A stretch of DNA of 64,000 bases from Verrucomicrobia bacterium LW23 (GCA_003054695.1 QAZA01000053.1:64517-128516), one strand, 5' to 3'; positions 1 to 9,100 are shown, numbered from the stretch's first letter. The notes: generated by a model from the letters alone, not told the origin. Numbers and translations are program-made.

Positions 1-909
1 ATCTGCATGGACGAGATGACAAACGATTTCCACTTCGATACGGAAATCATCGTCAAGCTGCACCACTCCAACTACAAGATTATGGAGCGGGCCATCCCGA
101 CGTACTACGGCGACGAAATCTGTTACGTCAACGGCTTCAAGTACGCCAAAAACGTCGTGCGGTCCCTCTACCGCTACCACCAGACGGTCAAGGCCAACAC
201 GGTTTACCCGGAGTACCAGGAGTACTACCCGCACTATCCCGTCAAATCCAGCTTTGGCTCCAGCCACGTTATCGCCAGCGAGCTGGTGGGCAGTAACAAG
301 GTTGTGCTGGATATTGGCTGCGGCGAAGGGCTTTTTGCCTCGCAGCTCGCCTCCAAAGGCAACACCGTGTACGGGGTGGACCAGCTGGAGGCGCCCAAGA
401 ACCTGCAGGCGCTGAAGGCCTACTACAAGGCGGACCTCGACCAGGGCCTCGACTCGTGCCTGGAGGAGCTGAAAAAGAACTCCTACGACTACATCCTGCT
501 TATGGATATCCTTGAGCACCTGAAGGATCCGACGAAACTGCTGCAGCAGGTGCTGGAGCTCGCCGGGCCGGATACGCTGATCCTGTGCTCCGTGCCCAAC
601 GTCGCAAACTTCTACGTGCGGTTCGGCCTCCTGTTCGGCCAGTTTAACTACACGGAGCGCGGCATCCTCGACAAAACGCACCTCCGCTTCTGGACGCGCT
701 CCTCTTTCCTCGATTTCGTCGAGGCCAACGGCCTGGCCGTTGCCAAAAAGCGCGCCTCCATCATCCCGTTCGAGCTTGTTCTTGGCCTCTCCAATCAAAA
801 CATCATCAGCCGGACTCTGAACCTGGGTATGCGCGCCGTTACTAAGGTAATGCCCAGCCTGTTTGGTTATCAAACCATTGTCCTGGGCTCTCCAAAGGCA
901 AAAAAGTAA
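1..909 (+). CDS. glycosyltransferase (GT2) - SAM methyltransferase fusion, 5' partial
   Basis: The reading frame is open from base 1, so the true start lies upstream and the ATG at 7 is probably internal. The first ~60 residues (NDFHFDTEIIVKL, IPTYYGDEICYVNGFKYA) match the C-terminal end of polyprenyl-phosphate-type family 2 glycosyltransferases. A class I SAM-dependent methyltransferase follows, with the SAM-binding loop VVLDIGCGEGLFA at about residues 98-110 and LLMDILEHLKDP about 60 residues later. The neighbours make dTDP-sugars, so a role in building or methylating a surface glycan is likely. The fusion is read directly from the sequence; the substrate is unknown. The alternative is a free-standing methyltransferase starting at 7, but the GT2-like head argues against it. 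Confidence 0.8.
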   Translation: MCMDEMTNDFHFDTEIIVKLHHSNYKIMERAIPTYYGDEICYVNGFKYAKNVVRSLYRYHQTVKANTVYPEYQEYYPHYPVKSSFGSSHVIASELVGSNKVVLDIGCGEGLFASQLASKGNTVYGVDQLEAPKNLQALKAYYKADLDQGLDSCLEELKKNSYDYILLMDILEHLKDPTKLLQQVLELAGPDTLILCSVPNVANFYVRFGLLFGQFNYTERGILDKTHLRFWTRSSFLDFVEANGLAVAKKRASIIPFELVLGLSNQNIISRTLNLGMRAVTKVMPSLFGYQTIVLGSPKAKK

Positions 910-953
910 CATTATTACGATTTCGTTTACACGTACCTCTACCCATTTGTTGC

Positions 954-1904
954 ATGATTGTATTGCTTGGCGCCGGCGGATATGTAGGTACAGCTTTCGT
1001 AGCGCATCTGACTGCACAAAAAACACCATTCACTGTCTTGTCGAGAGGACAGTGGGACCCTTCGCGGCCGCAAACGCTTCAACAACATTTGCGCGATACA
1101 AAAGCGACATTCCTTATTAATTGCGTAGGCTATACAGGTAAACCTAATGTAGATGCCTGCGAGCTGCACAAGCAGGAATGTCTGTACGGCAATGCCATAT
1201 TGCCCGAGGTCGTTGCCAAAGCCTGCGATGAACTGGGCGTAGCTTGGGGCCATGTCTCCAGCGGCTGTATCTTTACCGGTGATCGCGGTCGCGATAAAGC
1301 AGGCAACGTCCTGGGATTTGCTGAAGAACACGCGCCCAACTTTTCCTTCCGCCAAAACAATTGCAGCTTCTATAGCGGTACCAAAGCCCTGGGCGAAGAG
1401 ATCCTCGGTTATCGCGAAGTTCCTGACCCCGGTGGCACTACACTTTGGGAGCCCGTTGCCCCTGCAAAAGGATACATCTGGCGTCTGCGCATTCCCTTTG
1501 ATGAAAAAGCCTCGCCGCGCAATTACCTTACCAAGGTAATGACCTATGCAAAGCTGCTGGAGGCGCGGAATTCCCTCTCCCAGCTTGGCGAGTTTGTGCG
1601 TGCCTGTACAGAATGCTGGGAGAAGAAAGTGCCGTTCGGTATCTACAATGTTACGAATCCCGGCAGCGTTACAACTCGCGAAGTGGTTGCGCTGATTGAG
1701 AACTCCGCTGTTGGCAAAGCTCTTGTAAAAAGCGGCAAATCCTTTTCCTATTTTGAGGACGAAGGTGTCTTTATGAAAACTGCCGCCAAAACACCGCGCT
1801 CCAACTGCGTGCTGGACAGCAGCAAACTTGCGGCCGCCGGAATTGTGATGTCACCCGTGACAGAAGCCCTCGAGCGCTCGCTTCGCAACTGGCAGGCGAG
1901 CTGA
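954..1904 (+). CDS. RmlD-like NAD(P)-dependent sugar-nucleotide reductase/epimerase
   Basis: This is a 316-residue extended short-chain dehydrogenase/reductase. The N-terminal nucleotide-binding loop is LLGAGGYVGTAF (residues 4-15) and the catalytic YSGTK (YxxxK) lies near residue 140. The family includes dTDP-4-dehydrorhamnose reductase (RmlD), which makes the final reduction to dTDP-L-rhamnose using NAD(P)H in the cytoplasm. The next two genes are rfbB and rfbA, which fits dTDP-deoxysugar synthesis. No RmlC epimerase gene is in the window, so the end product (rhamnose or another deoxysugar) cannot be fixed. Start is ATG 954; no clear Shine-Dalgarno is visible. Confidence 0.8.
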   Translation: MIVLLGAGGYVGTAFVAHLTAQKTPFTVLSRGQWDPSRPQTLQQHLRDTKATFLINCVGYTGKPNVDACELHKQECLYGNAILPEVVAKACDELGVAWGHVSSGCIFTGDRGRDKAGNVLGFAEEHAPNFSFRQNNCSFYSGTKALGEEILGYREVPDPGGTTLWEPVAPAKGYIWRLRIPFDEKASPRNYLTKVMTYAKLLEARNSLSQLGEFVRACTECWEKKVPFGIYNVTNPGSVTTREVVALIENSAVGKALVKSGKSFSYFEDEGVFMKTAAKTPRSNCVLDSSKLAAAGIVMSPVTEALERSLRNWQAS

Positions 1905-1935
1905 TGCCTTCGGGCAAGTCATTGTACTATTGCTT

Positions 1936-2991
1936 ATGAATCTTCTTGTCACCGGCGGATGCGGCTTTATTGGAAGCAACTTTATTCGCAAAAGCCTTCT
2001 TACAAAAGGCGATTATGCCGTAACAAAGCTGGTCAATCTCGACAAGCTTACCTATGCGGGTAACCCGGCGAATCTGAAAGAACTGGAAGGCGACTCCCGC
2101 TACATCTTTGTTCAGGGAGATATTGCTGATGAATCCCTGACAGAGCGGCTGCTGAAACAGCACTCGATAGACGCCGTACTTAACTTTGCCGCCGAATCAC
2201 ACGTCGATCGCTCCATCGATTCGCCCGAGCCCTTTATCCAGACCAATGTTGTAGGAACGCTGCGCTTGCTCAACACATGCAGACAATATTGGGTAAAGCT
2301 GAATGATGAGAAGAAAGCGGCCTTCCGCTTCCTTCATGTCTCCACGGACGAAGTGTACGGCACATTGCGCCCGGAGGACCCGCCCTTCTCCGAGACAACC
2401 CGCTTTGCGCCGAACTCGCCTTACGCCGCCTCCAAAGCCTCCAGCGACTTTCTGACCCGCGCGTTTTATCATACGTACGGCATGCCGGTCCTTACCACGA
2501 ATTGCTCCAACAACTATGGGCAATATCAATACCCGGAGAAGCTGATCCCTCTGATCATTCTTAACGCACTTGAAGGCAAGCCGCTGCCTGTATACGGAGA
2601 CGGAATGCAGGTGCGCGACTGGCTTTATGTCGAAGATCACGTTACTGCCATATGGCTTGTGCTGAAAGCCGGGAGGATAGGCGAAACCTACAATGTCGGC
2701 GGGCTTAATGAGCGAACCAATATCTCCGTTGTACATACCATATGCAGTCTGCTGGATGCTAAAGCACCCCGCAAAGATGGCGTAAGTTACAGCACTCAGA
2801 TCACGTATGTGCCCGATCGCCCTGGACACGATCGCCGCTATGCCATTAACTGTTCCAAAATTCAACAGGAGCTGGGCTGGAAGCCTGCGGAATCCTTCGA
2901 AAGCGGTATGGAACGAACGGTGGAATGGTATCTGCATAACGACGCCTGGTGCAAAGAGATTACCTACCAGCGCCAGCGCCTTGGATTGTAA
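1936..2991 (+). CDS. rfbB: dTDP-glucose 4,6-dehydratase
   Basis: It converts dTDP-D-glucose to dTDP-4-keto-6-deoxy-D-glucose with bound NAD+, the second step of dTDP-deoxysugar synthesis. The protein is 351 residues, normal for RfbB/RmlB. Visible motifs are the Rossmann loop GGCGFIGSNF at residues 7-16, HVDRSID, the STDEVYG segment, and the catalytic SPYAASKA (YxxxK) near residue 165. ATG 1936 is chosen over an in-frame TTG two codons upstream because it places the glycine loop at the usual distance from the N-terminus. It follows the RmlD-like gene by 31 bp and precedes rfbA by 42 bp, so the three genes probably form one operon. Confidence 0.95.
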   Translation: MNLLVTGGCGFIGSNFIRKSLLTKGDYAVTKLVNLDKLTYAGNPANLKELEGDSRYIFVQGDIADESLTERLLKQHSIDAVLNFAAESHVDRSIDSPEPFIQTNVVGTLRLLNTCRQYWVKLNDEKKAAFRFLHVSTDEVYGTLRPEDPPFSETTRFAPNSPYAASKASSDFLTRAFYHTYGMPVLTTNCSNNYGQYQYPEKLIPLIILNALEGKPLPVYGDGMQVRDWLYVEDHVTAIWLVLKAGRIGETYNVGGLNERTNISVVHTICSLLDAKAPRKDGVSYSTQITYVPDRPGHDRRYAINCSKIQQELGWKPAESFESGMERTVEWYLHNDAWCKEITYQRQRLGL

Positions 2992-3033
2992 GCAGCAGTT
3001 GTACGAATCGGCACGCACCAACCTCACGCCTCT

Positions 3034-3933
3034 ATGAGCCTTCCTTCATCCTCCGTGCAACGCAAAGGCATTATCCTGGCCGGTGGCTCGGGTACGCGGC
3101 TCTATCCCAATACCATTGCTGTTAGTAAGCAGTTAATGCCTATCTACAGTAAGCCGATGATCTACTATCCGCTTTCCGTACTGATGCTTGCGGATATACG
3201 TGAAGTGCTGATTATCTCCACACCGCAGGATCTCCCCCTCTTCCGCCGCCTGCTGGGCGATGGCTCCGCCTTTGGCCTGCGCCTGGAGTACGCCGAGCAG
3301 CCCCGCCCCGAGGGCCTGGCGCAGGCTTTCCACATAGGCGCGGATTTTGTGGGCGATTATCCTTCCTGCTTAATCCTTGGCGACAACCTGTTTTACGGAC
3401 ACGATTTTACCCAAACCGTACTTAAAGCATCTGAGCGCCAGGACGGTGCTACCATCTTTGGTTATCATGTTCATGAGCCCAACGCCTATGGTGTTATTGA
3501 GTTTGATAGTAAAGGTAAAGCTATATCTATTGAAGAGAAACCTGCCAATCCTCGCTCAAACTATGCGGTGCCCGGTCTTTACTTTTATGATAAAGATGTT
3601 GTCGCGCTCGCCCGCAGTCTCAAACCGTCCGCACGTAACGAGCTTGAGATCTCGGACCTGAACCGCCTTTACCTGGAGAGGGGGACGCTGCACGTGGAGA
3701 AGCTGGGCCGCGGCACCGCCTGGCTGGATACGGGTACCCACAGCTCGCTGCAGGAAGCCTCTGAGTTTGTGTGCCTTATCGAGAACCGGCAGGGCATGAT
3801 GATCGCCTGCCTGGAGGAAATTGCGTGGGAAAAAGGCTGGATTGCGGAGGCCGAGATGGAGGCCCAGGTGCGCCGCATGGGCAAGTCGTCCTATTCCACC
3901 TACCTGGCCCGCCTGATGCAGCGGCGTGACTGA
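3034..3933 (+). CDS. rfbA: glucose-1-phosphate thymidylyltransferase
   Basis: It couples dTTP and glucose-1-phosphate to dTDP-glucose, the entry step of the dTDP-sugar pathway. The 299-residue length is normal for RmlA. The nucleotidyltransferase signature GGSGTRLYP lies at residues 17-25, followed by SKQLMPIYSKPMIYYPL. A family-typical IEEKP segment, VPGLYFYD and NELEISDLN follow. The gene order rmlD-like, rfbB, rfbA on one strand with short gaps supports a pathway operon. Confidence 0.95.
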   Translation: MSLPSSSVQRKGIILAGGSGTRLYPNTIAVSKQLMPIYSKPMIYYPLSVLMLADIREVLIISTPQDLPLFRRLLGDGSAFGLRLEYAEQPRPEGLAQAFHIGADFVGDYPSCLILGDNLFYGHDFTQTVLKASERQDGATIFGYHVHEPNAYGVIEFDSKGKAISIEEKPANPRSNYAVPGLYFYDKDVVALARSLKPSARNELEISDLNRLYLERGTLHVEKLGRGTAWLDTGTHSSLQEASEFVCLIENRQGMMIACLEEIAWEKGWIAEAEMEAQVRRMGKSSYSTYLARLMQRRD

Positions 3934-3996
3934 CCCCGCCTGGCGCACCCCAGCGCGGCCTTGCCAACTCGCACGCAATGCGCTATTTACAGCGCA

Positions 3997-5310
3997 ATGA
4001 GCATCCCCAGCGAAGCACCCGAGCCCCAGCGCCGACGAGTGCTCGCACCCGCAACCTCCTGCCGACGCCCCGTTTGCGCCGGTTTCCCCGATATTTTGCA
4101 CCCCTGCATCTGCACCTTCTCAGTCCCGCTTTTCCTGCTGCTGATGGCATTCGGCTTCGTCGCCGCGCCTGTCGCCCACGCCCACGTGCCGCAGGCGACA
4201 CCGCCGCCGCAAAGTCCTCCTAATCAGGAGGTTCAGGCGAATCCCGAAGAAGATGGCGGCCGCCCGGCGCCGTCCGATCGCCGGCCGTCCTCCAGCCCGC
4301 AGCCTGGCGATATCGAAATTGTCCCCCCGGCCCCGCCCGCGCCCCCTCCTGCGCCCCCGCCCTCCGAGTCTGCCCCCGCGCCGATGGAGCCATTGCAACC
4401 TGCTGATCCCGAAGAGGTTCCGCCCCCAGCTCCGGCGCCGGAGCCCCCGTCGCGCCCGCGCGTACGCCCCACCTGGGTGCAGGTTCGGGAGCAGATTCTC
4501 CGCGGAATAACCAGCGTTACGCTGACGGAGGACGGCAGGATCAAGATCATCCACTCCGACGGCGGCGGTAACTTTGAGCGCAAGCAGATACCGGAGGATT
4601 TTCTGGAAGCCTGGGGCATCACGCCCATCGCGCCCGCCACTCCCGCGCCGTCCCTCCCGTACCCCACCTCCACGCCGGAGGACGCCGCGCCGCCGCCCGC
4701 CACAGGCGCGCCTTCCGGCCAAACGCCGCAGCGCAAACCCGCCGCGGCCACCGAGAAACGCCCGGCTCCGCTCACCCCCGCGCTGGATGCGCCGATGGGC
4801 CTGCGCTGGGGCATGCCGCGGGAGGAAGCCTCGGCCATCATGACGCGCCGGCCGGACACAACGGCCGTCAGCATGGGCGCCGCGGAGAACAAGGTTTTCT
4901 TTAAGGGCGGGCGTTTTGCGGATTTTCTGGTGGAGCGCTACGAGCTGATGTTCAGCGGCATCGGCCTCTACCACGTCACCGTGGTGATGGATGGCTCGCG
5001 CGACCCCGTGGCGAAGTTTGAGGAGGTGCGCGGCGTGCTTTCGGACAAGTTTGGCAAGCCCGGGCACGACTACGTGACCTTTGCCGCGCCGTTCTCCCGC
5101 GACGACACGCCCGACAACATCCAAAACGGGCTGCGCGAGGGAAAAGTGCGTCTTCTGGCCATCTGGACATGGCAGGGGGCGGACTCCGCGAAAGCGCCGC
5201 AATACTCGCTGCGCCTGGCGTATACGACGACCGGGAACATCACGATCGAGTACTTTGCGGACGCGTTCTCCGTCAGCAGCGAGAAGAGGCGTAACACTAA
5301 GGATCTGTGA
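3997..5310 (+). CDS. exported proline-rich protein of unknown function
   Basis: I do not recognise the family. The chosen ATG at 3997 gives 437 residues; a TTG at 3961 is also in frame. A hydrophobic stretch (FSVPLFLLLMAFGFVAAP) at about residues 40-57 ends in AHAHV, resembling a late signal peptide after a basic, Arg-rich head. About 100 residues of Pro/Ala-rich linker follow. A globular C-terminal domain begins with MGLRWGMPREEA and has mixed alpha/beta character. Its stop overlaps a GTG start of bioA by 4 bp, hinting at coupling. It was probably secreted or membrane anchored; no catalytic motif is visible. Confidence 0.6.
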   Translation: MSIPSEAPEPQRRRVLAPATSCRRPVCAGFPDILHPCICTFSVPLFLLLMAFGFVAAPVAHAHVPQATPPPQSPPNQEVQANPEEDGGRPAPSDRRPSSSPQPGDIEIVPPAPPAPPPAPPPSESAPAPMEPLQPADPEEVPPPAPAPEPPSRPRVRPTWVQVREQILRGITSVTLTEDGRIKIIHSDGGGNFERKQIPEDFLEAWGITPIAPATPAPSLPYPTSTPEDAAPPPATGAPSGQTPQRKPAAATEKRPAPLTPALDAPMGLRWGMPREEASAIMTRRPDTTAVSMGAAENKVFFKGGRFADFLVERYELMFSGIGLYHVTVVMDGSRDPVAKFEEVRGVLSDKFGKPGHDYVTFAAPFSRDDTPDNIQNGLREGKVRLLAIWTWQGADSAKAPQYSLRLAYTTTGNITIEYFADAFSVSSEKRRNTKDL

Positions 5311-6848
5311 GACTTGTGACGGATACGTGTGACGACAATGTGGAGGTCGATCAGCGTGGCTTATGCAAGGATGGCATAAGCCACGCTGATCGTGTTATCG
5401 CTGCGGATAAAAGCTATTGCTGGCATCCTTTCACCCCCAACGCTACGTGGCTTAGCCCGGACTTCGCGCCGATTGTGATAGCCGAAGCGGAGGGCGCGGA
5501 ACTTGTTGACAGTCAGGGACATCGCTATCTCGACGGCAACAGCTCCATCTGGACGAACCTGCACGGGCATCGCCATCCGTACCTTAATGCAGCGCTGAAG
5601 GCGCAGATTGACAGGATCTCGCACTCCTCGTTTCTCGGCCTGACAAATGACCGTGCGCCGCTGCTGGCGGAGCGGCTTATCCGCGTGGCACGCAACGGTT
5701 TGCGGGGCGGAGATGGGGGAGGCGATGTGTTCTCGCATACGCTGCAGCGCTGCTTTTACAGCGATGACGGGGCGACCGCCATGGAGGCCGCGATCAAGAT
5801 TGTGCACCAGCACTGGCGGCAGCTGGGCGAGACGCGGCGAACGCGCTACATTTCGCTCTCCGGCGGATACCACGGGGATACGGTGGGGGCGATGAGCATC
5901 GGGCACAGCGCGACGTTTCACCACCACTATGGCGGCATGCTTTTCCCTGTGGAGGAGGTGCGCGGGCCGGACTGCTACCGCTGCCCGCACAACAGGGCGA
6001 AGCCCGAGCGTGAGGATACGCGGATGACCCGCAAGTGCGCGATGGAATGCGTACGCGATCTGGAGCGGGCGGTGCACGGCAAGGGTGTGGGCCCCGGCGC
6101 GGGGGAGGGGGAGCCGGCGGCAGTAGCTGCGCTTATTCTGGAGCCGCGAGTGCAGGGGGCAGCGGGGATGATCATGCATCCGGAGGGCTACCTGGCCCAT
6201 GCGGCACGGATTGCGCGCGAGGCAGAAGCAAAGCTAATATTAGACGAGGTAATGACAGGCTTCTGCCGCACCGGCCCTCTCTTCGCCTTTCAGCACGAGC
6301 AGGAGCCCGATGTGCGGCCGGATGCGGTAGCGCTTGCCAAGGGGCTAACGGGCGGCTATCTGCCTATGGCTGCAACACTTATAGCGGAGCCAATTTTTCA
6401 GGCTTTCTCGGGTGGACCTGACCGCGCGTTTTATCACGGGCACAGCTACACGGCCAATCAACTGGGGTGCGCCGTGGCCGATGCCAGCCTGGATCTGCTT
6501 GAGGCGGAAGGGTTTATGGAGGCGCATCGGCAAAGGATTTCCATACTGCGCACGCTTGCGCAGGTGTTCTGGACGCACCCGAACGTTGGCGATGTGCGCC
6601 AGGAGGGGCTGATCCTTGCCGTCGAGCTTGTCGAGGACTTTGAGACGCGACGCCCGTTTGCGCGGGAGAAGCGGCTGGGCTGGCACGTGTGCGAGCGGGC
6701 CCGACGCCACGGGCTGCTCACGCGCGGCATTGGCGATGTGCTGGTGCTGATGCCTCCGTACTGCTGCGGCGAGGCGGAGCTGCAGCGGATGGTGGAGGCG
6801 CTGTTTCGGGCGCTTTACGAGGTGATACCTGCCGACGTAACAAGCTGA
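5307..6848 (+). CDS. bioA: adenosylmethionine-8-amino-7-oxononanoate aminotransferase
   Basis: This is a PLP-dependent class III aminotransferase of biotin synthesis, converting KAPA to DAPA with SAM as amino donor. The signature YCWHPFTP starts near residue 37. Later come DGNSSIWTNLHGH, YHGDTVGAMS, the Asp of the PLP site in LILDEVMTGF, and the PLP lysine in VALAKGLTGGYLP. The sequence resembles the Bacillus BioK/BioA branch. GTG 5307 overlaps the upstream TGA; GTG 5316 and 5340 are alternatives. All of them place a 45-nt perfect hairpin (5348-5392) inside the first ~30 codons, where BioA proteins are not conserved. No other biotin gene and no BirA-type operator is visible. Confidence 0.9.
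   Translation: MRLVTDTCDDNVEVDQRGLCKDGISHADRVIAADKSYCWHPFTPNATWLSPDFAPIVIAEAEGAELVDSQGHRYLDGNSSIWTNLHGHRHPYLNAALKAQIDRISHSSFLGLTNDRAPLLAERLIRVARNGLRGGDGGGDVFSHTLQRCFYSDDGATAMEAAIKIVHQHWRQLGETRRTRYISLSGGYHGDTVGAMSIGHSATFHHHYGGMLFPVEEVRGPDCYRCPHNRAKPEREDTRMTRKCAMECVRDLERAVHGKGVGPGAGEGEPAAVAALILEPRVQGAAGMIMHPEGYLAHAARIAREAEAKLILDEVMTGFCRTGPLFAFQHEQEPDVRPDAVALAKGLTGGYLPMAATLIAEPIFQAFSGGPDRAFYHGHSYTANQLGCAVADASLDLLEAEGFMEAHRQRISILRTLAQVFWTHPNVGDVRQEGLILAVELVEDFETRRPFAREKRLGWHVCERARRHGLLTRGIGDVLVLMPPYCCGEAELQRMVEALFRALYEVIPADVTS
5348..5392. repeat. perfect 19-bp inverted repeat at the 5' end of bioA
   Basis: The left arm 5348-5366 (CGATCAGCGTGGCTTATGC) and right arm 5374-5392 are exact reverse complements around a 7-nt loop. 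In RNA this would be a very stable hairpin just inside the bioA reading frame. It lacks a U tract, so it is not a classic terminator. The 12-mer ATAAGCCACGCT of the right arm recurs at 7546-7557 in a second, bulged hairpin. Confidence 0.85.
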
Positions 6849-7041
6849 TGTTTAGTGGGTTGGATTGTGCGATGGCCAGTCTCTGATGCATGCGTAATGT
6901 ACGGAAATAAAGGGGGTAGCTTAAATTAAATGTAACATTCAACGTATTTGCTCCGCCGGGATTCCCCGTTTAGACTTAATTACCGCGGCGCGTTGCCTTA
7001 CGGATCATGCGCGCTGAAGGAAAACATAAGCCTAAAGCATT

Positions 7042-7506
7042 ATGAATTCGCGATTTAAGATCCTGTTTGTTTGCCGGGACAACGCGTCCCGCAGTCTCAT
7101 GGCGGAGCACATTATACGGTCTGTCTCCCCCGAGCGCTTCGAGAGCTTCAGCGCCGGCCCGGCGCCTGCGGCTCAGCCCCATCCGCTCACCATCACTGTG
7201 CTGAGCAAGCATTTTGAGGTGGATCTCTCCAACGCGCGATGCAAATCCTGGGACGAGTTTCGCGACACCGAGTTTGACTTTGTGGTGACGCTGAGCGAGC
7301 ACGAACTGCCCGATGCGCCCGACTGGCGCGGCCACCCCATGCTGGCGCACTGGACGGAGCCCGACCCGGCGGCCGCGCAGGGGGAGCCGGACCTGCAGGA
7401 GCGTGCGTTCTGGCAAACGGCGGAGGAAATTGCGCGCCGTATCCGTATCTTTGCTTCACTGCCGGCGGAGAAGCTGGAATCCCTGCACGCCTCGGCCGCC
7501 GCGTAG
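7042..7506 (+). CDS. low-molecular-weight phosphatase / ArsC-like protein
   Basis: The 154-residue protein starts with the P-loop FVCRDNASRS (a CX5R phosphatase motif, Cys at residue 11). It carries the HWTEPDPAAAQGE segment typical of thioredoxin-linked arsenate reductases (HWGFPDPA in the family). The position of the usual second redox cysteine (VVTVCD in ArsC) reads VVTLSE, and no Cys pair follows. It may therefore act as a phosphatase or a single-cysteine reductase rather than classic ArsC. It stands alone, between bioA and the convergent lysS. The 193-bp upstream gap is AT-rich, as expected of a promoter region. Confidence 0.75.
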   Translation: MNSRFKILFVCRDNASRSLMAEHIIRSVSPERFESFSAGPAPAAQPHPLTITVLSKHFEVDLSNARCKSWDEFRDTEFDFVVTLSEHELPDAPDWRGHPMLAHWTEPDPAAAQGEPDLQERAFWQTAEEIARRIRIFASLPAEKLESLHASAAA

Positions 7507-7526
7507 GCGGACGGGCGTGCAGATAA

Positions 7527-7554
7527 GTGGAGCTTATCCTGCTCAATAAGCCAC
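7527..7554. terminator. bulged hairpin between convergent genes
   Basis: GTGG-AG-CTTAT (7527-7537) pairs with ATAAGCCAC (7546-7554), giving 9 bp with a 2-nt bulge and an 8-nt loop. It lies between the ArsC-like gene and the end of lysS and could end transcription from either side, though no T run is present. It shares ATAAGCCACGCT with the bioA hairpin. Confidence 0.4.
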
Positions 7555-7555
7555 G

Positions 7556-9100
7556 CTACTGCCCTGCGGCGGACGTCTCGCGCACCGCGGGGCGCATGAG
7601 GGGGAACAGGATGACGTCGCGGATCGACTCGGCGCCGGTGAGGAGCATCACCAGGCGGTCGATGCCGATGCCGATGCCGCCGGCCGGAGGCATGCCGTAC
7701 TCCAGCGCAGTAAGGAAGTCTTCATCAATAAGTTGCGTCTCTTCGCCCGCCTGGGCAACAAGGCGCTCGCGCTGGACGATCGGGTCGTTGAGCTCGGTGT
7801 AGCCGGGGGAGATTTCCTGGCCGTTGATGATGAGTTCGAACACGTCGACCACGCTGGGGTCCTCGGCATTCTGCTTGGCCAGGGGCACAAGCTCCTTGGG
7901 TAAGTGCGTGATGAACAAGGGCTTAACCTGCCTGGCCTCCACCAGCTTTTCGAACACCTGGTTGGTGACTTCGAAGTCTTCCATGGCAGGGCTCAGCTCG
8001 ATGCCGAGTTCGGCGCAGCGGGCGCGGCGTCCTTCGGGGGTCAACGCAAACCAGTCGGCGCCAGCGGTGCGGCATACGGCGTCGCGGTAGCGTTCGCGGG
8101 GCCAGGGCGGCGTCAGGTCGATGGACTCGCGCGCGGGGGTGTTGGTGGCGGGATCGGCGTCGCGGCCGCCGACGGCGAGGGTGTCAAACACGCGCTCGGC
8201 GACGGTGGTGATAAGGGATTCTACTAGCGAGGCCATCTGGTCGAAGTCTGCGTAGGCCCAGTAGGCCTCCAGCATGGTAAACTCCGGGTTGTGCTTGCGG
8301 GAGATGCCCTCGTTGCGGAAGTTGCGGTTGACTTCAAACACCTTGGTGAAGCCGCCGACGAGCAGACGCTTGAGGTAGAGCTCCGGCGCGATGCGCAGGT
8401 ACAGGTCCAGGCCCAGGGCGTTGTGATGCGTGGTGAAGGGGCGCGCGGCGGCGCCGCCTGCAACCGATTGCATCATGGGGGTTTCCACCTCCATAAAGCC
8501 GTGGTCCTCCATAAAGCGGCGCACCTCGCGCACGATCTGGGAGCGCTTGCTGAGGGTGTCGCGCACCTCGGGGTTGGCGATGAGGTCGAGGTAGCGCTGG
8601 CGGTAGCGCGCCTCGGGGTCGCTGAGGCCGTACCACTCGCTGGGGATGGGACGCAGGGTCTTGCTCAGCAGGGTAAGGGCGGAGACGCGGACGCTCTTTT
8701 CGCCCGTCTTGGTGGTAAACAGATTGCCTTCGGCGCCGACCCAGTCGCCCAGATCCAGCAGCTTCCATTGCGCAAAGCCTTCATCGCCAAGCACATTCTT
8801 TTGGGCGTACAGCTGGATGCGGCCGGATTGATCGAGGATGTGGGCGAAAACGCTCTTGCCCATCTCGCGGATGGCGACGAGGCGGCCGGCCACACGCACA
8901 CTTTGGTCTTCCTCGTAACCGGCGATGACGTTGGCGGCGAGCTGGGTGGCGGGGAATGCGGTGCCAAAAGGGTCGTTGCCGCGCGCGCGCCACTGGTCCA
9001 CCTTGGCGCGACGCAGCTGCAGCAGGTCGGCGGTGGGGAGTGCTGTGGGGGCGGCCGCCTGCGGGGCCGCGGCGGGGGATCCGGAGTTTTCGTCCATCAT
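7556..9100 (-). CDS. lysS: lysyl-tRNA synthetase, class II
   Basis: It charges tRNA-Lys with lysine. The product is 514 residues from the ATG at 9100, normal for LysS; an in-frame ATG at 9142 would add 14 unremarkable residues. An OB-fold anticodon-binding domain (RVAGRLVAIREMGKSVFAHI) is followed by class II motif 1 (FMEVETPMMQSVAGGAAARPF), motif 2 (FRNEGISRKHNPEFTMLE) and motif 3 (GIGIGIDRLVMLLT) near the C-terminus. It lies downstream of a BatA-like gene on the same strand with a ~120-bp gap. Confidence 0.96.
   Translation of the reverse strand: MMDENSGSPAAAPQAAAPTALPTADLLQLRRAKVDQWRARGNDPFGTAFPATQLAANVIAGYEEDQSVRVAGRLVAIREMGKSVFAHILDQSGRIQLYAQKNVLGDEGFAQWKLLDLGDWVGAEGNLFTTKTGEKSVRVSALTLLSKTLRPIPSEWYGLSDPEARYRQRYLDLIANPEVRDTLSKRSQIVREVRRFMEDHGFMEVETPMMQSVAGGAAARPFTTHHNALGLDLYLRIAPELYLKRLLVGGFTKVFEVNRNFRNEGISRKHNPEFTMLEAYWAYADFDQMASLVESLITTVAERVFDTLAVGGRDADPATNTPARESIDLTPPWPRERYRDAVCRTAGADWFALTPEGRRARCAELGIELSPAMEDFEVTNQVFEKLVEARQVKPLFITHLPKELVPLAKQNAEDPSVVDVFELIINGQEISPGYTELNDPIVQRERLVAQAGEETQLIDEDFLTALEYGMPPAGGIGIGIDRLVMLLTGAESIRDVILFPLMRPAVRETSAAGQ

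Noticed and set aside
5348-5392. Reading the bioA hairpin as an intrinsic terminator
   Set aside because: There is no T run on either strand, and it lies inside the bioA frame.
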